Below, piece by piece: positions 44,539 to 55,679 of a DNA stretch of 64,000 bases (position 1 is its first letter; each line of letters starts with the position of its first letter). The DNA is from Limnephilus marmoratus (Eukaryota; Arthropoda; Insecta; Trichoptera; Limnephilidae): the NCBI GenBank assembly GCA_917880885.1, contig OU862920.1:620001-684000 (forward strand), in the 5' to 3' direction. Below the pieces are notes generated by a model, which saw nothing but the letters and a program-made list of their open reading frames with translations, was not told the origin of the DNA and did not search any database. The position numbers and the translations under genes are program-made.

Positions 44539-46399
44539 CCTGACATAGAATATCTCTTAGTGAATAATCATTTTTCACTCGATAAAAAAGAGCCTAAGCC
44601 CTTACTATAGAGAGAAAGGGACTTGGATTAAATTTACTCAAACAATCGGAAATCAATAAACGAACGAATGATTATAATGTGATAATCTTAATACATAAAA
44701 CAAAGTCGGGTTAGTTACACCATTTATAACTCGAGAACGACTGGACCGATTTGTATGATCTGTGATTTGTTGGATTTATTTATTGATTTGTAGGCCCCGA
44801 ATAGCAGAATAGCTATTAAAACATCGGAAAAATACACGAAAAAATAAATTATAAATAAAAATATAATAAATAAATTAAAAATAAATTTTTTCCTCATTCA
44901 TTGGGTATGGAGCGAACTCTCATATTTTGAAAGAGCTACAGGAATACTGTGATAAGTATAATATTGAGTAGTGAGTGAATTCCAAAAATTCAAAAAAGTC
45001 AAATGTCAATGCGCTGTTAATTTGCTTTTTTTGCTTTGTTCTTAAACATATAATGCTGCCCCTCTTTCTAATAAATGTCAACAGTCGAAAATGGGACAAA
45101 CGGTGAACGTATGTCTACACACCTCCAAAGGAAAAAACAATAATTATAATATATCTCCCTCACACGTATAAAGTCAATGTAACGCAATTCCCGTAAGTAA
45201 GTGGAAAAATAATAAAATCACAAAAAATATAATTATAACAATCCGTACACAACGCCATCTCGGATACTGACAAAAACCAAACACAAACAGTTGCGCATCG
45301 ATAATTGCTTCATTGTGTAATTTTTAACATAATAAAAACTGATTTTAATTCAGCAATAAGTTAACACAAATTTGGTAGTTATTGATTATGAGGCGGTACG
45401 ATGTTTTCCGGGTCAGCTAGTAATTAATAAAGTTAGAAACATTATTTTTCCCCACTTAGTATGTTCACAAGACCCAAATAATAAGTCAAAAGCTGTCATG
45501 CCGTTAACAATTAAGAAAACCTTATCATTTAATGCAAGTACCCCACATGTCAGAATCTATTGTCACAATTGTTTTTTTCGGTAAATCAGTTTAACGGTAA
45601 AACCGGTTTTCTATTAGCCTTTAAAATATCGTTATAAAAATAAATCAGGATTGTGGATCACTTTATTTCTATAAGACGGGATTGCGGGTCACTTGGCTTC
45701 TATAAAATGGGATCGGGACCCGAAGGAAGATGGGAACCACTCTCAACCAGTCTATCTTCTTCTCAGTGCGGCCGGATTGAAGTACCTATTTGGTTGACCG
45801 GCTGCCCAATGAATAACCGTAATCCCATCCATAACAATTGCCGCAGCGACAGGTTCTATCAACTTGGGTAAAGCCGGGCGCCGCGCACACTCGAAAGCGC
45901 GACACTCGCAAAACGGTATTGGAAAGCTTCTCCTGCCAAAAGACTTATACAAAGTGAAATACATATTCGACACATTTTCTCAATGAAAGGGTAGCACAAG
46001 ATTTTGTTTAAGAAAAGCTTTTATATTCGAAACTTATTTCATGGAATATCAATCGTTTTACTGCTGACATTTTAAATCTCTTTTCTCATTGATTAAGAAA
46101 GTGGAACAATAATACGGCGTCTCGGAACAGTTTAGGGATGCTATTAAACGGTTGAGTCATAAATAAACCAATCCCTAGATCGATATCTTCCGGCCTTCTC
46201 CATACTAAACGGTTTCTCATCAGTGTCATCAGATCAAGCACTTGCATACTGCTCGCTAACAACTATGCAGGGACAATGGGGATCTAGTTTTGGTTAATTA
46301 TAAATGTAGAGACGTTCTATAAAAAAATACGAGTTCTCGTAAGAGCCGTGAAGTAGTAACCATTTGTTATTTACACCGGGCGGGTAGATATCCTTCAAT
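44539..46399. other. Unassigned sequence with a small dispersed element
   Basis: 44695-45423 may be one short element: it contains ACTCGAGAACGACTGGACCGA, a phrase common in insect interspersed repeats, and ends GGGTCAGCTAGT, the complement of the start at 33718. At 45652-45710 a 31-bp direct duplication (GATYGYGGRTCACTT...) occurs. No coding sequence is recognised. Confidence 0.4.
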
Positions 46400-46990
46400 G
46401 CACTTCGAATAAGAGAATATTTTCCTTCGAAATGTGTCAACAGGTGAATTCAGAACTGTAATTTTACATTCTAAACCCGGTTCGAAACTGGTTTAAATTA
46501 AATCTGTATGCGGTGAATTAAAACTACACCCGTATGAAAATAGTTTTTCTTTATTCTGGCAGCGCCATACTCTGCAACTAGATTTTTATAACTGCACTTC
46601 AAATAAGATAATGTTTTCCTTCAAAATGTGTCAGCAGATGAATATATTCTGATCACAAAACTGGTTTTAAATTAAGAGTGAATCTGCTTGCGTGTCCTCA
46701 GCTTTAATTAGTATTACTCTCATATAATGCGTAGTATGGTTTTCCTACGAATTAAGAATTTCGAAGAATGGTTTGAAATAAAATTTAAACTCCACTTGAA
46801 ATATTAGAACGGTTTTCTTCGAAATGCTTCAGCAGATTAATCCGCTACTCGAATTTTAACAGATCATTCGGAACATGAAACTGGTTTTAACCTAAGAGTT
46901 AATCTGCCCGCGAGTCCTCAGCTTTAGCTCAGATACTACGTCCAGAACAAGAAAATGGTTTTCCTCTTACTTTTGTACTTGGAACACATA
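46400..46990. repeat. Diverged ~196-bp tandem repeat, three copies
   Basis: Copies start at 46400, 46594 and 46792, aligned on CACTTCRAATAAGA...TTTTCCTTC...AATGTGTCARCAG and AACTGGTTTWAA...TTAA. Later copies share GTCCTCAGCTTTA. The divergence is considerable. Confidence 0.75.
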
Positions 46991-47574
46991 GATAGTTTGA
47001 TGATCCATTGGAACACATGATGATCCATGAAACTTTCTTAGAATTGTCGCGCATCGCCCACGGACCCCTCTCAATCATTTTTACTAAATAACTCATAAGT
47101 CATAAACAATCCAAGCGCAAAACCAAATTCGACACAGATGGTGTTGCCAGTGCTGCAGTGATCAAGATGACATTATCATACATTTATTTAAAGAAAGGAG
47201 ATTCCCCATGTTTGTCACGGAATAAGTAAATAAAAACTCCGTGCCCATTTCAATCGGTCTGAATCGTAGGTGCAACAAAAATGTGAATCGAAATGGTTAA
47301 AAATTTTAAAAGATATTATTATTATTTATTGTGAAATTTTGCCCCCCCCCCCTGGCAACTCTGGCTACGGCCCTGATTGTATGTCTTTTATATCTAAATG
47401 TATATTAGATATGTATATATTATATAGCACATAGCCTACACTGCCAAAACTTGAGGCTTCCTTTAAGGCTTTTGGTTGGTAAAATTTTGTCTTTTACGCT
47501 ATTTTGTGTGCACGTAAGTTTAGTTTTGGGAAGCCTAAAATCTCAGCAACTTCTTATAGGATAATTGTAAACAT
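46991..47574. other. Spacer with a hAT-type end
   Basis: A C run followed by GGCTACGGCCCTG ending near 47375 (complement CAGGGCCGTAGCC) looks like another hAT-type terminus, similar to 34364. No partner is assigned. Confidence 0.4.
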
Positions 47575-47710
47575 TTTCATGGTCCGTAGTATTAATGTGG
47601 TTTTTATGGATTTCAATAGCCTCCGTAAATATCCAAAAAGTTGGCTAAATACGGAAGAATAGCAACACCGTGAAATAATTAAAAAAATAAATTACCATAA
47701 AACTTACAGG
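47575..47710. repeat. Head-to-head PLE scraps
   Basis: 47590-47627 on the minus strand codes TEAIEIHKNH, matching the PLE C-terminal ITEAIEIHKNPIYI. It is followed directly by plus-strand sequence GTTGGCTAAATACGG...ATTACCATAAAAC, which aligns with the 3' end after the stop of the element at 38807-39010. Two oppositely oriented truncated pieces are therefore joined. Confidence 0.6.
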
Positions 47711-49444
47711 AGTCTAAAAGTCTAAAAAAAATTGGTTACATCTTTCTCTGCGGCAACATCAATTTTCTATATTGACCAGACTTTGAAATATTTTTACTAT
47801 GATGCTTATGGCGGAAAGCGGTCGACAATAGTGTAAAAGCAAACAAAACTACAAATATCGTGACTGTGAATCAGTGCATGAGTTAAGTGACTTGAAAGAA
47901 ATATTCCTCATAATGTTTATAATTATTCCCCTTCAATGAAATCATAATTATTCATTTGAAACTGAAGAATAAGTCATGTCAAATAAGCGATAAAGTAGGA
48001 ACCAAAATTATATTATTTTAATCATAATTTTATATTTGAAATGGGTAATTCCTCAGTTTCAATTTTTGAGAGATATGTTTCTTAATTTTTTTTAACGGTG
48101 ATCATCCGACAGATAAATTTCTGACATCGCTCTAATTTATCAACCAAAAAATGTATTAATATTTATTTTCGAAATACAGCAATCGTGATGAAAATATTTT
48201 AGATATACTTTGAACTTCACAAACCCTGCAATAATTATAACATCTCGCGAAGTTATTATACTAAAATTTTAATTTAAACTAGAATAACGCTTCAAAATTA
48301 TCATTGTACCGCACTTAGTAACATTTGAAATATTTACTGTCTGCGGTTTCGAATCAATCATTTATTTTTTAATGGCGTTAGTGATGAAGAGTTTATAGCT
48401 AACTAGCTGGTCCCGGCAAGCGTTGCTATGCCATTTAATAAAGAAATTGTTTCTCCCTGAGTGTCCTTGCCCGGTTCGGTTCTAGCTTCCGTTTGGTACG
48501 GAAGATTTCGTAAACTTTCCCATCTAATTTTATGAAAATATCGCGTAAAAGTTAAAATAAGGTTTTTTTTGTGTGCGTACGTGTGTGGGGACTTATTCCC
48601 TCTACATTTCTCTATTTTCTTTAGTAAAATACTCTATATTTAGTAATAATCGTTAATTATAAGTGCGACAGTGACGTTTCTCAGTGTTGACATTTCTCTG
48701 AGTTGTATGTTGTATCTCAGTGGTTAAAAGTGTAATTTTACAACTTTATATAGATTCTAAGTATATTAGTGTACTAAATTAGCGAAAAAAATAAATTACA
48801 TAGTGTTTAAGTTAATTATGTGTGTACATTTATTGTGAGCACAAAACAAAACAAAAGCAGGTCTTGGCCCGAAAGCAAACCTTGTGGCATGAACTTGAAC
48901 ATTATTTTTTTTTTAGGTGTTATATTGCTTAAGTGTTAATTGATATAATAATAACAACCAAATATAGTTTTTAATTCCCCGCCGAATAGTGCAAAGCCCG
49001 CAAAATTCGGTTGAGATATAACGAAGTTATCAAACAATACAAGTTTCAAATCAGGCGGTAGTTTATTTTTGTTTTGAAATACCTATTTATTTCGTCATAC
49101 ATCAGTGTCGGTTCGCCGCGCCGGGCGGCGTTTCAACAAGTTTCATTTGCAGATAATTGACTGATATAAACGTTTTACTCTATTTTTTTTTTCTCAAGTG
49201 AAAAGTGTATAAATATAAAGGTCAAGGACGTATAAAGAAAACTCTGTGACGTATAAAGTCGTCATATTTTTCGTTTTCTGTGTCTTAAAAAAACTATTAA
49301 TCATAAATAGATACTTTTTTTTATTTGATTTATTAATTAATTTTCTATTTTATATATATTTTTATATTAATATATTATTTTTTATATATATATGTATATA
49401 TTTAATTTTTTTTTTTTCTATTATTTTATTTTAATAAATAAAAA
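47711..49444. other. AT-rich sequence up to the first R1-clade ORF
   Basis: 48412 carries CTAGCTGGTCCCGGCAAGCG, the core found in the 506-1181 array. The stretch 48900-49444 probably includes the 5' UTR of the R1-clade element that follows, including a CpG-rich CGCCGCGCCGGGCGGCG at about 49115 and long T tracts. The element's start could not be fixed. Confidence 0.4.
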
Positions 49445-50949
49445 ATGTCGTCAGAATCGGAGGGCGAGGACAGCCGACTACAAGAAGAACAACTACGTAA
49501 TCTTTTGAGAAAATGCAAGGGTAAGGGAAAGTCGACTGGCTCGCCCAGAAAAAAAGCATTCGAAAATTTAATCTCAACTATCGAACCTCCTCCCCTTCTA
49601 GAACGTCCAACTTCACCCTACACTAGCATACATAGCAATATGCTGTTGGAGGCAGTTTCAGAAGCAGAGGCTGAATCAACCAGCGATGCCACCCACCAAC
49701 CAGCTCGACAACCCGAACGCCTTCAGGTAAGTACCAAAACCTCCCCAAATCAAGCTAATAGAAAGAGACAGCGTGGTGAGGACTCTTTTCCGAGTGGAGA
49801 CGACTGTAGCTTCGACATTGACACTCTGACACCCGTACTGACGAACATTAACAAAATAACCGATATTGTGGTTGAGGGGAAAAACAAAATTAACAAGGAA
49901 GACAGGAGATCGATCCTCAACCAGCTTGAAGACATAAAAAAAAAATTGTGACTATCGCCATCTCCAATGCAGCCGCAATCGCTCGTGCGCAAGCTTTTGC
50001 AGAGGTAATTAATGCTCAGAAAGGCTTAGCCTCCAAAATTGATCTCCTCATCAACAGGCCTCAACCAGCAGTTATCCCTCAGCCAATCATTGGAGGAAAG
50101 AAAACTTACGCCAGCGTAGCGTCGGAAGCTCCTGCATCCCAGACACTAGTAAACGGACAGGAGAGAAAGGTCCCTCCGCTTCAACCTACCATACTGTTCT
50201 ACCCAACCGTGCCAGAGGGAAAAACTTCTGAGGAAACTCAGAAAAGCCTTATGAATGTCCTGAATCCGTCTAAAGACGGATTCCAAGCTGTACGAACCAG
50301 GAAAATTAAAGGGGCTGGCGTATTAGTACAGACCTCCAGCACGAGTGGGTTAGAAAATATAAAAAAGGCGGCCGCGAAAATCGAAGCAAGTGGTTTTAAG
50401 ATGGTCCACCCTCAAGGGAATCTCCCCAGAATTGTCATATATGATGTGCCCAAAACCGAGGCAACTGCAGACCAGGCCCTCTTTGAGGAAATTTTCACAA
50501 ACAATATTCTGGGAAAGACCAACCTAACCAAGGATGACCACCTTAGAACCATGCGTCGAGTCTCACTTTTCGGCAAACGAGACGGCAGTACGATGAACAT
50601 GATCGTTACCTGTCATCCGGAGAGCAGAAAAATTCTTATAGACAGCGGACTCTGCTTCCTTGGTTGGCAAGCCTGCCGTGTTCGCGACTTCTTAGGAGCC
50701 ACCAGGTGCTTTAAGTGTCATCTTTACGGACACGTGAGTAAATTCTGTACCATGACCACCACCACGTGCCGCCACTGTGCTGAAAATGGTCACGAGATGG
50801 ATAATTGCCCAAGGAAAGCAGAATCCGCTGTCTGTGCGACCTGCAAGCGCTTTGGAAAACCATCGGCTCATTCCACCGGTGACAGATCATGCCCCGCCCA
50901 CCAAGCAGCCATTGAAGCACAGATGAGACGCACCGACTATGGAAACTAA
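49445..50949 (+). pseudogene. R1-clade LINE copy A, ORF1 (Gag-like, frameshifted)
   Basis: RNA-binding ORF1 protein of an R1-clade LINE. It starts at the ATG at 49445 and is charged and low-complexity over the first 160 residues. A ten-A run at about 49937-49946 shifts the frame, and the protein continues to 50949. The second half contains LRTMRRVSLFGKRD and RVRDFLGATRCFKC, followed by zinc knuckles CFKCHLYGHVSKFC, CRHCAENGHEMDNC and a third CATCK...H...C cluster. It overlaps the start of ORF2 (ATG 50939). It is related to, but clearly diverged from, the intact copy at 54180, especially at the N terminus. Confidence 0.85.
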
Positions 50950-52912
50950 TAACTTTATTACCATAGGTCAGATAAACTTGCAGAGATCCCGACTGGCCAC
51001 GATCGAGGCGCTGCAGGCCCTGACTGACCTACATATTGACATCCTGCTAATCCAGGAGCAATACACCCGGCAAGGTAAAACGCCTACTACTAGTCCTGGA
51101 GCGGTACTCGAAGTAGGTAACTCCCCGGGAGCGGGTGTTCTGGTCAACACTTCATCGATCAGCCCCCTCCTTATCGAATGAGTACCAAACCTGCGTTTCG
51201 TTTAATTTTGGCATAACCGAGATTATTATAATCTCGGTATACTTTAAGTACGGGAATCCTGTTGGACCACATATCTTGAGCCTGACGCGCGCCCTGAACG
51301 CGCTTAAAGGTCGTAACATAGTTATAGGGGGAGACTTTAACGCTCGCTCGCCTTTGTGGTATGATAATAGAGGAATTCGGACGGAACGCTCAGACGCTGT
51401 CGAAGATCTTATTGCAGCGCAGGGTCTATTTTTACTAAATGAGCCAGGTAGCTTATCTACATTCTCTGGCACCCAAGGCGAAAGCAACATCGATCTAACT
51501 CTTTGCTCTGGATCCATTGCGGCCAAGATATCTGAATGGAAAGTTCACGACCGTGCGATCGCCTCAGATCACAGATTAATTACATTTAAAGTGGGTGTCA
51601 AAAAGACCGAAATACCAAGATCCTCCTGGAATTTCAAAACCACTCAGGCGAACTGGGATAACGGGGAAGCACTACGGGATACTTTAAGGGGATTTCATGG
51701 CGTAGCTGCTAGAGATCCGGACAATTTGGGGAACTTTTTTAATGCGGCCCTGGTATCAGCTGCTGATCGAACTTTAGGAAGATCAAACCCAAAGAAGATC
51801 ATAAGGACGCCGTGGTGGTCGAGTGAGCTGACTTCGCTTAAGGGGGCCTATAAGAGGGCCTACAGGGCTTTGCGTCAATCCAGGCAGGGAGTTTGCACGA
51901 CGGAGGAGACATCAGCACTCCTGGGCCGCCTCAGACTGGCCCGTACAGCCTTCAAATCGGCCGTACTTACAGCGAAACGAGCCGCATGGCATAATTGGGT
52001 TAAAGATGTGGGTAACGCCAACCCGTGGGAAATTCCCAGCGCTGTTGCAAAGACGGGAAAAGGTTCTGACCGGTTTTTAACAAGCATCGTCGTTGATAAC
52101 AATGGCAGGAATGTTGCGAGTACGGACGTGGCCTCCACTCTCGAAACACTTCTGGGAAAGTTAGTTCCTCTAGACTCAGTAATTGGGGAAAGCGATCACC
52201 ACCAACAGATTAGAAATCTGTCACGGCTTCTTCCTAGAAACCTCTCCCAGGAGGACCAGATTACACCTGTAAGTAAAGCTGAATTGGAGGTAATAATTAA
52301 GGGCTTAGGTTCTAAGAAGGCACCCGGCTTTGACAAATTGAACGGAGTAATAGTGAAGAAAGCATGGGTCCATGCCAAGGAGGAGCTCTTCCAAGTCATG
52401 GACACGTGTCTGCGAAGAGGGGTTTTCCCCACAGAGTGGAAGAAAGGGGTGCTCCGTATTATACCCAAGGGCAACGATAAGCCAAAAACGGATATCAAGG
52501 CTTATAGACCTATTACGCTGCTTCCTGTTCTGGGGAAGATTCTAGAAAAAAATATACGGAACCGACTATACCAAACCCTGTCTCCAGCGGACGACTGTCA
52601 ATTTGGCTTTGTCCCGGGTAAATCTACGGAGCACGCCATTAAGTTTGCGCTTGAATTGGTGAGGGTCTGTCCAAAGAGGTACGTGATTGGAGTCTTCTTA
52701 GACATCACTGGTGCCTTCGATCATGCGTGGTGGCCGATGATACTGTCGAAAGTAAAAAACCGTAACTGCCCTCGTAAGTTGTTTAAGATAGTCTCTGACT
52801 ATCTCAACAACGGAAGTATCTCCTTAGCATATGGTGATATCACCATTAACCGGGAAGTGAACATGGGTTGCCCACAAGGCTCGGTCCTTGGCCCGGAATT
52901 TTGGAATATACT
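50939..52912 (+). pseudogene. R1-clade LINE copy A, ORF2 (endonuclease-RT), truncated
   Basis: The endonuclease begins GQINLQRSRLAT; a net 11-nt deletion near 51170 shifts the frame, after which GGDFNARSPLWYDN and SDHRLITF follow. RT carries APGFDKLNGVIV, YRPITLLPVLGK, FLDITGAFDHAWW (motif A) and GCPQGSVLGPEFWNI (motif B), then similarity to the intact R1 copy ends at about 52910, before the YADD box. The frame runs by chance to 52994. With three lesions, the copy cannot be active. Confidence 0.88.
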
Positions 52913-54179
52913 TGTAGCAACCAGCCGTGGCTTTACTACGCATTGGGATCGCCCCGAAAATTATCGGTGCCTCCAGAAACAGCGCTGGTTTTAAATTGTA
53001 TGCAAACGAATTCACGAGAACTTTCCCACCTAGCAGCTAGCTAATACACCGAGTCGAACTACCTACCTAGCGCACATTCCAGAGGCGTCGCCGTTGTTCA
53101 ATGGTATGCGAAATTACTAAAGAGATAGTTCTGCCACCTAAGCGAAAGAGCTAGAACGTACGGCTGTACAGTTCAAGTGCCCGCAGAAGGTTCGGGTGAT
53201 ATCTCGCCTTTACGTGAATTCACCCGGCGTTACCAATTGTCATTGAATCTACTTGCCGGGCCGGCGGAGTATAAAAACAGGTGCGAGCCGCACACGGCTC
53301 AGTCTTAAGTCTAGTATTCATTCAACTTACCACGGAGCAGTTGCCTCGTCTATCCACGATTAACGAAGTTTAGAAAAAACAAAATTTCACCCCCCGGTGC
53401 AGTTCTTTAAGGGCTATAAGCCTATTGTATTTTTTTTCATAATTTAAAAAATAGTTACTATTTTAGTGTAAAAACTGTGTAAAAACAAAACTTCAATCGT
53501 TGTGGGCGACAACGCCATATCTCGTGGTATCCATTGTCGATACCAGGTGTAGTTTATAAAACTATATGTGTATAAAAAAAACCCGTTCAAAATAGACTAA
53601 ATTAGTGCATTTAAAATACATTTTAATATTTCAACTTTTTTAAAAGTGTTTTTTGTGTTATTTGTACCTACTTTTAAGTTTTTTTGTGACGAGACAAATA
53701 CTATTCGACGCGGAATTTTCTTCCGGGTCTAGTGACACCCGGATACCTAGGATCCGTGTTGATCTTGGGGGTGTTTTATGTGTTTTTAATATTGCCACGT
53801 TACTAAAACTTCTAGAGGCTTCCACAGAGTTTCTCGTGGTTCTTAACAATTGTTTTTTGTGCAATCCTGCGTCAATTTGTATTTTTTTGAGATATTACAG
53901 GTGCTACTGGAAGCGGAAAATTTTCCTGCGTCTAATGGTACCTCGGTACCCAGAAAAGGACGAATTTTAGTGTATATTTTGGTACTTTTGTCCAAAAACT
54001 GTGTTTTTTTTGCTGTTTTTTCTAAAAAAACAGTGCATCAACGTTACTTTTTTGTGCTGTTAACATTCCCTTTCGACGCAGAATAAAATTCCGCGTCTAG
54101 TGATACTTTTTTCCATTTTTTCCCCATTTTTGGGGAATTTTGAGGGAATTTTCCCTTTTTTTAGGGAAAATTTTCTAAA
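52913..54179 (+). promoter_or_regulatory. Upstream region of R1 copy B with a TATA/initiator pair
   Basis: TATAAAA at 53270-53276 and TCAGTC with the A at 53301 are 31 bp apart, the optimal spacing for an arthropod core promoter. Internal promoters of R1-type LINEs normally lack TATA, so this may be a solo LTR remnant (sequence from 52913 starts TGTAGCAACC) captured as a promoter. Downstream, three imperfect copies of a phrase around GCGTCTAGTGATAC/GGGTCTAGTGACAC occur (53706, 53909, 54072). Confidence 0.5.
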
Positions 54180-55679
54180 ATGGGATCCGACCCAGTTTCG
54201 GAAGGCGAGTCGGATGGCGCCGGTCCCGACCCGGGGAAATCCTCAGAAGCTTGGAAACAGACGATTTCCTCAACGATAGAGGCCCTCAGCAAGTCCTTGA
54301 CCGAGGGGGATCCTCCCAAGAGTAAAAGGAAGCTAAGAAAGACTACCGACAAAGTCAAAACTACCGACCTTGGTTCCGATACGGACTCGGAAATGGAGGT
54401 TGAGCGCGTTATACACGTTGAGACAGGCGTACCAATACCTGGCACCAGTGGGGCAGCCATTATCGGCATTCACCCCCCAACCCCCATCCAAGGAAGTAAG
54501 AAGAGACAACGGCTTGACTCTCCTAATAGCCTGAAGAGTCTTGTAGAATCCTCAAAAAGGGTGATACCAGCTATGGAAAAGTGCCATAAAATACGTATGA
54601 TTGTCATGGACGGTACGAATAAATTGAATAAGGCTGACAAGAGTGCCCTCAACGTTATTTTGGACGACTTAATGAATGATATTACTAACTTGATGCTGGA
54701 TCTAAATACTATGACCACCAAGAGCTCCACTATCGACCAAATGCTTAACGCCCAGTCCAGCTTGAACCAGAAGCTGGACTCTGTTATTAAGGTGCGCCCA
54801 CCAGTAATCCAGGAACCTCAATTGAGATCCTATGCAAGTGCTGCTGCCGGCTTGCCGAACTCAAAGAAAGTCTTAATTAATGGTTATGAACGCCCCATCC
54901 CTCCTAAACCATTGACCATTCTCGTCTATCCGGATGCTCCTGAAGGGAAAACATCGGAAGGTACCCAGAAAGACCTCGAAAAGGTCATCAACCCAAGGGT
55001 AGATGACTTTCAAATCGTACGGACTAGGAAGATTAAAGGCGCAGGCATGGCCCTTCAAGCGAAAGGGAAGAAGGACCTAGATAATATCTTAAAGGCTGGA
55101 TCCAAACTGGCAGCCAGCGGCCTTAAAATGGTCACCCCATTGGGACGTTTGCCTAAAATCGTCGTGTACAATGTTCCGAAGGGGGAACCAGCATCGGACC
55201 AAGCCCTATTCACGGAGATATACAGCAACAACCTTGATGGGCAGACAACCCTGAGTATGGAAGACCATCTTCGTACGATGAGGCGGGTCTCCCTCTTTGG
55301 GAAGAGGGATAATCCGACCATGAATATGGTTCTGACGTGCCATCCGGCCGCCAGAAAGGTACTACTGGACAGCGGGATGTGCTTCCTTGGCTGGACTGCT
55401 TGCCGCGTACGGGATTATACAGGAGCCACTCGTTGCTTCAAATGTCACCAATATGGTCACATATCGAAGAGTTGCTCTCAAGACCAAGTATCGTGCCGCC
55501 ACTGCGCCGCTTTGGGGCACGACCTTGAGACTTGCCCCAAGAAGGCACATCCCGCTGTCTGCGCTACTTGTACCCGCTTTAAGAAGCCGGCGGATCACCC
55601 GACGGGTGATAGGAACTGCCCGGCCCAAAAAGCAGCAGTGGAAGCAGCCTTCCGTATGACTGATTATGGCTCGTCCTAA
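54180..55679 (+). CDS. R1-clade LINE copy B, ORF1 (Gag-like protein)
   Basis: Intact 499-residue ORF1; binds element RNA to form the retrotransposition particle. Start at the ATG at 54180, following a run of GGGAAAATTTTC-like sequence. The N-terminal 150 residues are acidic/basic low complexity with a KRKLRKTTDK patch; a conserved central block (LRTMRRVSLFGKRDN, RVRDYTGATRCFKC) leads to zinc knuckles CFKCHQYGHISKSC and CRHCAALGHDLETC and a third C-x2-C...H...C group. The last 14 nt overlap ORF2 in the +1 frame. Confidence 0.93.
   Translation: MGSDPVSEGESDGAGPDPGKSSEAWKQTISSTIEALSKSLTEGDPPKSKRKLRKTTDKVKTTDLGSDTDSEMEVERVIHVETGVPIPGTSGAAIIGIHPPTPIQGSKKRQRLDSPNSLKSLVESSKRVIPAMEKCHKIRMIVMDGTNKLNKADKSALNVILDDLMNDITNLMLDLNTMTTKSSTIDQMLNAQSSLNQKLDSVIKVRPPVIQEPQLRSYASAAAGLPNSKKVLINGYERPIPPKPLTILVYPDAPEGKTSEGTQKDLEKVINPRVDDFQIVRTRKIKGAGMALQAKGKKDLDNILKAGSKLAASGLKMVTPLGRLPKIVVYNVPKGEPASDQALFTEIYSNNLDGQTTLSMEDHLRTMRRVSLFGKRDNPTMNMVLTCHPAARKVLLDSGMCFLGWTACRVRDYTGATRCFKCHQYGHISKSCSQDQVSCRHCAALGHDLETCPKKAHPAVCATCTRFKKPADHPTGDRNCPAQKAAVEAAFRMTDYGSS

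Noticed and set aside
49246..49434. 62-codon hydrophobic frame before R1 copy A ORF1
   Set aside because: F/I/Y-rich translation of a T-rich tract; composition alone explains it.
52913..52994. Continuation of R1 copy A ORF2 to the stop at 52994
   Set aside because: Similarity to the intact R1 protein stops abruptly at about 52910; the last 27 codons are read-through into different sequence.
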